Source: Frankiales bacterium
Lineage (GTDB): Bacteria > Actinomycetota > Actinomycetes > JAFAQI01
Direction: 5' to 3'
Assembly (NCBI GenBank): GCA_025980465.1
Contig: JAICXJ010000026.1
Location: 1 to 44,130, forward strand
Length of the DNA stretch: 44,130 bases
Shown: in pieces, positions 43,285-44,130 of the stretch
How the letters are laid out: each line of letters opens with the position of its first letter
How positions within the stretch are numbered: the first letter of the stretch is position 1
The notes under the pieces: model-generated
Told to the model about the DNA's origin: nothing
Databases searched by the model: none
Seen by the model: only the letters and a program-made list of their open reading frames with translations
Program-made: the position numbers and the translations under genes

Positions 43285-44073
43285 ATGGCAGGACCGGTTC
43301 GAATCGAGCGTCGCGACGCCGGGGTGGTCCTGCTGACCCTGGCGCTGCCCGACCAGCGCAACGCGATGACGGCCGAGCTCACCAGCGCGTGGGTGGCCGC
43401 GATCGACGAGCTTCGGGGCGACCGCAGCGCGCGGGCGGTCGTCGTGACCGGCGACGGCAGCGCCTTTTGCGCCGGCGGTGACCTGTCCTGGATCGGGGAG
43501 TCGCCCGATCTCGGAGTGGACGCCGTGCGTGACCGGATGCTGCCGTTCTACCGCTCGTGGTTGAGCATCCGGGAGCTTGAGTTGCCGACGATCGCGGCGA
43601 TCAACGGCCACGCCATTGGCGCCGGGCTCTCGCTCGCGCTGGCGTGCGACCTGCGCTACGCCTCCTCCGAGGCCAAGGTCTCGGTACCGTTCACGGCGCT
43701 CGGCATGCATCCCGGAATGGCGACGACCTACCTGCTGACCGAGGTCGTCGGGCTGCCAGTTGCCCGGGAGCTGCTCTTCACCGGCCGCCGGCTCGGCGCT
43801 GCGGAGGCGCAGCGCATCGGGTTGGTCAATGGCGTCTTCCCACCCGAGCAGCTGCTCGAGGAAACGCTGGCCGTCGCGGCTCAGATCGCGCGCAACGCCC
43901 CGATCGCGATGCGCTTGACGGTTGCCGGGATGAGAGGTGGCGCCCATCCGAACCTCGAAGCGGCTTTGCAATACGAAGCCCTGGCGCAGCCGGTGACCTT
44001 CTCCAGTCAGGATCTGGGCGAGGGTCTGGCCGCCGCGAAGGAACGCCGTACGCCGAACTTCACCGGGCGGTAA
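43285..44073 (+). CDS. Crotonase-family protein lacking both catalytic glutamates
   Basis: The 262-residue protein has the enoyl-CoA hydratase fold: FCAGGDLSWIG oxyanion-hole Gly segment, AAINGHAIGAGLSLALACDLR, then ALGMHPGMATTYLL. In rat hydratase Glu144 and Glu164 are catalytic; here the equivalent positions are Ser (GAGLS) and Phe (VSVPFTALG). So hydration is unlikely; CoA-ester binding, isomerisation or other crotonase chemistry remains. ATG 43285 has GGAGG four bases ahead. The 31-bp repeat follows its stop. Confidence 0.85.
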   Translation: MAGPVRIERRDAGVVLLTLALPDQRNAMTAELTSAWVAAIDELRGDRSARAVVVTGDGSAFCAGGDLSWIGESPDLGVDAVRDRMLPFYRSWLSIRELELPTIAAINGHAIGAGLSLALACDLRYASSEAKVSVPFTALGMHPGMATTYLLTEVVGLPVARELLFTGRRLGAAEAQRIGLVNGVFPPEQLLEETLAVAAQIARNAPIAMRLTVAGMRGGAHPNLEAALQYEALAQPVTFSSQDLGEGLAAAKERRTPNFTGR

Positions 44074-44080
44074 CCCCACG

Positions 44081-44130
44081 GATGGCACATGCGTGGGCCC
44101 CTGGGCCCACTGATGGCACATGCGCGGGCC
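44081..44130. repeat. Direct repeat with internal palindrome at window end
   Basis: GATGGCACATGCGTGGGCC at 44081-44099 recurs at 44112-44130 as GATGGCACATGCGCGGGCC, one mismatch, period 31 bases. Between them GTGGGCCC CT GGGCCCAC (44093-44110) forms a perfect 8-bp stem with a 2-base loop. The array runs off the window, so copy number is unknown. The hairpin may also terminate the crotonase transcript. Confidence 0.6.

Overview
The window is GC-rich chromosomal DNA packed with short-gap or overlapping genes, GTG/TTG starts and actinobacterial gene families. Examples are a DesA3-type acyl desaturase with its reductase, a CYP140-like P450, FolP2, GpgS, IdeR, InhA-type FabI, a FasR/PucR regulator and an AarF plus E1-like pair. 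It most likely comes from an actinomycete with both mycobacterial-type and Streptomyces/Frankia-type gene arrangements. The exact genus cannot be fixed from sequence reading alone. I see no rRNA, tRNA, CRISPR array, transposase or phage gene.

Layout. 1-4.9 kb: the tail of an unknown gene, a two-gene ABC exporter (ATPase with no canonical start codon), a membrane GGDEF-EAL c-di-GMP enzyme and a small membrane protein. 4.7-9.6 kb: acyl desaturase with flavin/2Fe-2S reductase, then a GT2 glycosyltransferase coupled to a CapD-type nucleotide-sugar enzyme. 9.9-14.2 kb: a lipid/xenobiotic group (hotdog thioesterase, P450, unknown small protein, acyl-CoA ligase). 14.2-18 kb: a secreted copper-radical oxidase divergent from a secreted GH26-like glycosidase. 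18-23.5 kb: solitary cNMP-binding protein, FolP2, LigB-like protein, GpgS, IdeR, an epimerase and a DJ-1/PfpI protein.

23.6-33.7 kb is a long minus-strand block: methylmalonyl-CoA mutase large subunit, folE, fasR, then fabD-fabH-acpP-fabF-accD-fabG-fabI. The seven enzyme genes are translationally coupled or within about 10 bp of each other and supply every type II fatty-acid synthesis step except 3-hydroxyacyl-ACP dehydration. FabD carries a C-terminal extension that reads as a degenerate biotinyl-carrier domain with no lysine, which is the most unusual protein feature here.

33.7-37.5 kb: a small membrane protein, a structured and possibly switching leader RNA, and three overlapping pseudopilin-like genes. 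37.5-44.1 kb: a second solitary cNMP-binding protein, an AarF/ABC1 kinase, citrate synthase, a sulfotransferase, an E1/ThiF-like protein, a tiny zinc-ribbon protein and a crotonase lacking both classical catalytic glutamates. The window ends inside a short tandem repeat with an internal palindrome.

Operon logic: iron (IdeR), acyl-lipid supply (FAS II, desaturase, ligase, thioesterase, mutase) and envelope or surface products (GpgS, GT2/CapD, pseudopilins, anchored oxidase) dominate. All assignments come from reading motifs, without database searches.
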